Below, in pieces: positions 5,950 to 6,311 of a stretch of DNA of 6,311 nt (its first letter is position 1; each line of letters starts with the position of its first letter). The notes below the pieces were generated by a model, which was not told where the DNA came from, ran no database searches, and saw only the letters and a list, made by a program, of their open reading frames with translations. Location: positions 1 to 6,311 of the forward strand of contig JAIVHC010000316.1 of the NCBI GenBank assembly GCA_020201305.1. Direction: 5' to 3'. Source of the stretch: Geobacteraceae bacterium (lineage in GTDB: Bacteria; Desulfobacterota; Desulfuromonadia; Desulfuromonadales; Desulfuromonadaceae). Both the position numbers and the translations under genes were made by a program.

Positions 5950-5972
5950 GTAGGGGCGCATGGCATGCGCCC
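5950..5972 (+). repeat. REP unit, forward, next to the mqnC stop
   Basis: GTAG (5950-5953) abuts GGGCGCAT (5954-5961), which pairs with ATGCGCCC (5965-5972) over a 3-base loop. It lies 15 bp beyond the mqnC stop. In the mqnC transcript it would form a strong hairpin able to stabilise or end the 3' end, but no T-run follows, so it is not a classic intrinsic terminator. Confidence 0.8.
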
Positions 5973-5987
5973 TTGTTCGTTAAAACC

Positions 5988-6311
5988 TCAATACCGTTCC
6001 AGCACTTCATAGCCGGTGGTGCGGCGCACCGGGGTGAAGCCGGCGCTGTGGATGAGGTGGATAATCTCTTCCTGCGACATGCGGAACCTTACCCCCGCAG
6101 CGGCTACCACATTTTCCTCCAGCATGGTACCGCCCATGTCGTTGGCACCGAAACGCAGCGCCACTTGCGCCAGGCGCGCCCCTTGAGTCACCCAGCTCGC
6201 CTGGATATTGGGGATGTTGTCGAGCACCAGGCGTGAGAGGGCCACCACCCGCAGGTAATCGGTTCCGGTCGCTCCGGCCTTGATCTCGTTGCCGAGTTCG
6301 GTATTGTCGGG
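5988..6311 (-). CDS. mqnC: Cyclic dehypoxanthinyl futalosine synthase (MqnC), C-terminal 107 residues, 5' part outside window
   Basis: MqnC is a radical SAM enzyme of the futalosine route to menaquinone that cyclises dehypoxanthine futalosine. The visible 107 residues are open to the window edge and carry the family's C-terminal signature: PDNTELG, DYLRVVALSRLVLDN, IPNIQASWVTQG, VALRFGANDMGGTMLEENVV and HSAGFTPVRRTTGYE. NIQASWVTQG with GTMLEENVV points to MqnC rather than its relative MqnE, which I recall as carrying a different sequence there. The radical SAM CxxxCxxC cluster lies in the missing N-terminal part and cannot be checked. The gene ends at a TGA (5990-5988) beside a REP hairpin. 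The futalosine route fits an anaerobic respirer of the Geobacter/Desulfuromonas kind. Confidence 0.93.
   Translation of the reverse strand, partial: PDNTELGNEIKAGATGTDYLRVVALSRLVLDNIPNIQASWVTQGARLAQVALRFGANDMGGTMLEENVVAAAGVRFRMSQEEIIHLIHSAGFTPVRRTTGYEVLERY

Larger units (their letters stand above)
5511..5972. repeat. BIME-like array of seven alternating REP units
   Basis: This region between hisC and mqnC holds seven short palindromes in alternating orientation: + 5511-5536 (decayed), - 5584-5609, + 5661-5686, - 5728-5753, + 5805-5830, - 5857-5882, + 5950-5972. Every intact unit has GTAG immediately 5' of a 7-8 bp stem that begins GGGC (CTAC on the 3' side for reversed units). In known REP/RAYT systems a GTAG-type tetranucleotide at the hairpin foot is what the TnpA-REP (Y1 HuH) enzyme recognises, and REP/iREP alternation defines a BIME. 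No such enzyme is encoded here, so the array would be moved in trans. With the hisC promoter region, it accounts for most of the 624-bp gap. Open frames across it are repeat artefacts. Confidence 0.85.

Noticed and set aside
5511..5972. Possible CRISPR array.
   Set aside because: The repeats alternate in orientation, vary in the stem and have irregular spacing (52-93 bp), with no uniform direct repeat and no cas genes.
5436..6236. Several open frames on both strands across the palindrome array, such as 5436-5633, 5600-5953, 5679-6236 (+) and 5385-5705 (-).
   Set aside because: They are translations of the repeats, with no domain, ribosome site or family resemblance. One also runs antisense into mqnC.

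Overview
The window looks like a chromosomal segment from a moderately GC-rich bacterium, most plausibly a deltaproteobacterium of the Desulfuromonas/Geobacter/Pelobacter type. The evidence is the gene content: a futalosine-pathway menaquinone gene (mqnC), a DUF4388 (PATAN)-HDOD protein, and an HDDC2/YfbR-like HD phosphohydrolase. This lineage assignment is inferred from gene families, not from a database search. Both ends are cut: serS lacks its 3' end on the left, and mqnC lacks its 5' part on the right.

Layout. On the minus strand, 1-1148 is seryl-tRNA synthetase (serS), with a good promoter just upstream. Then comes a 300-bp gap holding a 105-bp palindromic element bounded by perfect 18-bp inverted repeats (1258-1362). 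At 1450-1995 (minus) is an HD-domain phosphohydrolase whose conserved N-terminus continues past the first ATG without a normal start codon. A divergent promoter region (2041-2165) leads to a plus-strand gene at 2166-3344 for a PATAN-HDOD protein. It converges on, and overlaps by 11 bp, a minus-strand RNase D-like gene (3334-4368). That gene starts inside the 3' end of hisC (4296-5363, minus) and lacks the first catalytic (Exo I) motif of RNase D.

The 624-bp gap 5364-5987 contains the hisC promoter and an array of seven short palindromes. Six are intact and one is decayed. They alternate in orientation, and each intact unit has GTAG directly at the 5' foot of its hairpin. This is the layout of REP/iREP units in a BIME. 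The stems differ between units by paired changes, and part of the array is a 144-bp tandem duplication. The right edge, 5988-6311 (minus), is the C-terminal part of mqnC.

The genes do not form one pathway: they cover tRNA charging, nucleotide or signalling phosphohydrolysis, RNA processing, histidine biosynthesis and menaquinone biosynthesis. The most notable points are the REP/BIME array with covarying stems, the hisC/rnd junction that leaves RNase D without Exo I, the long palindrome upstream of serS, and the missing start codon of the HD gene.
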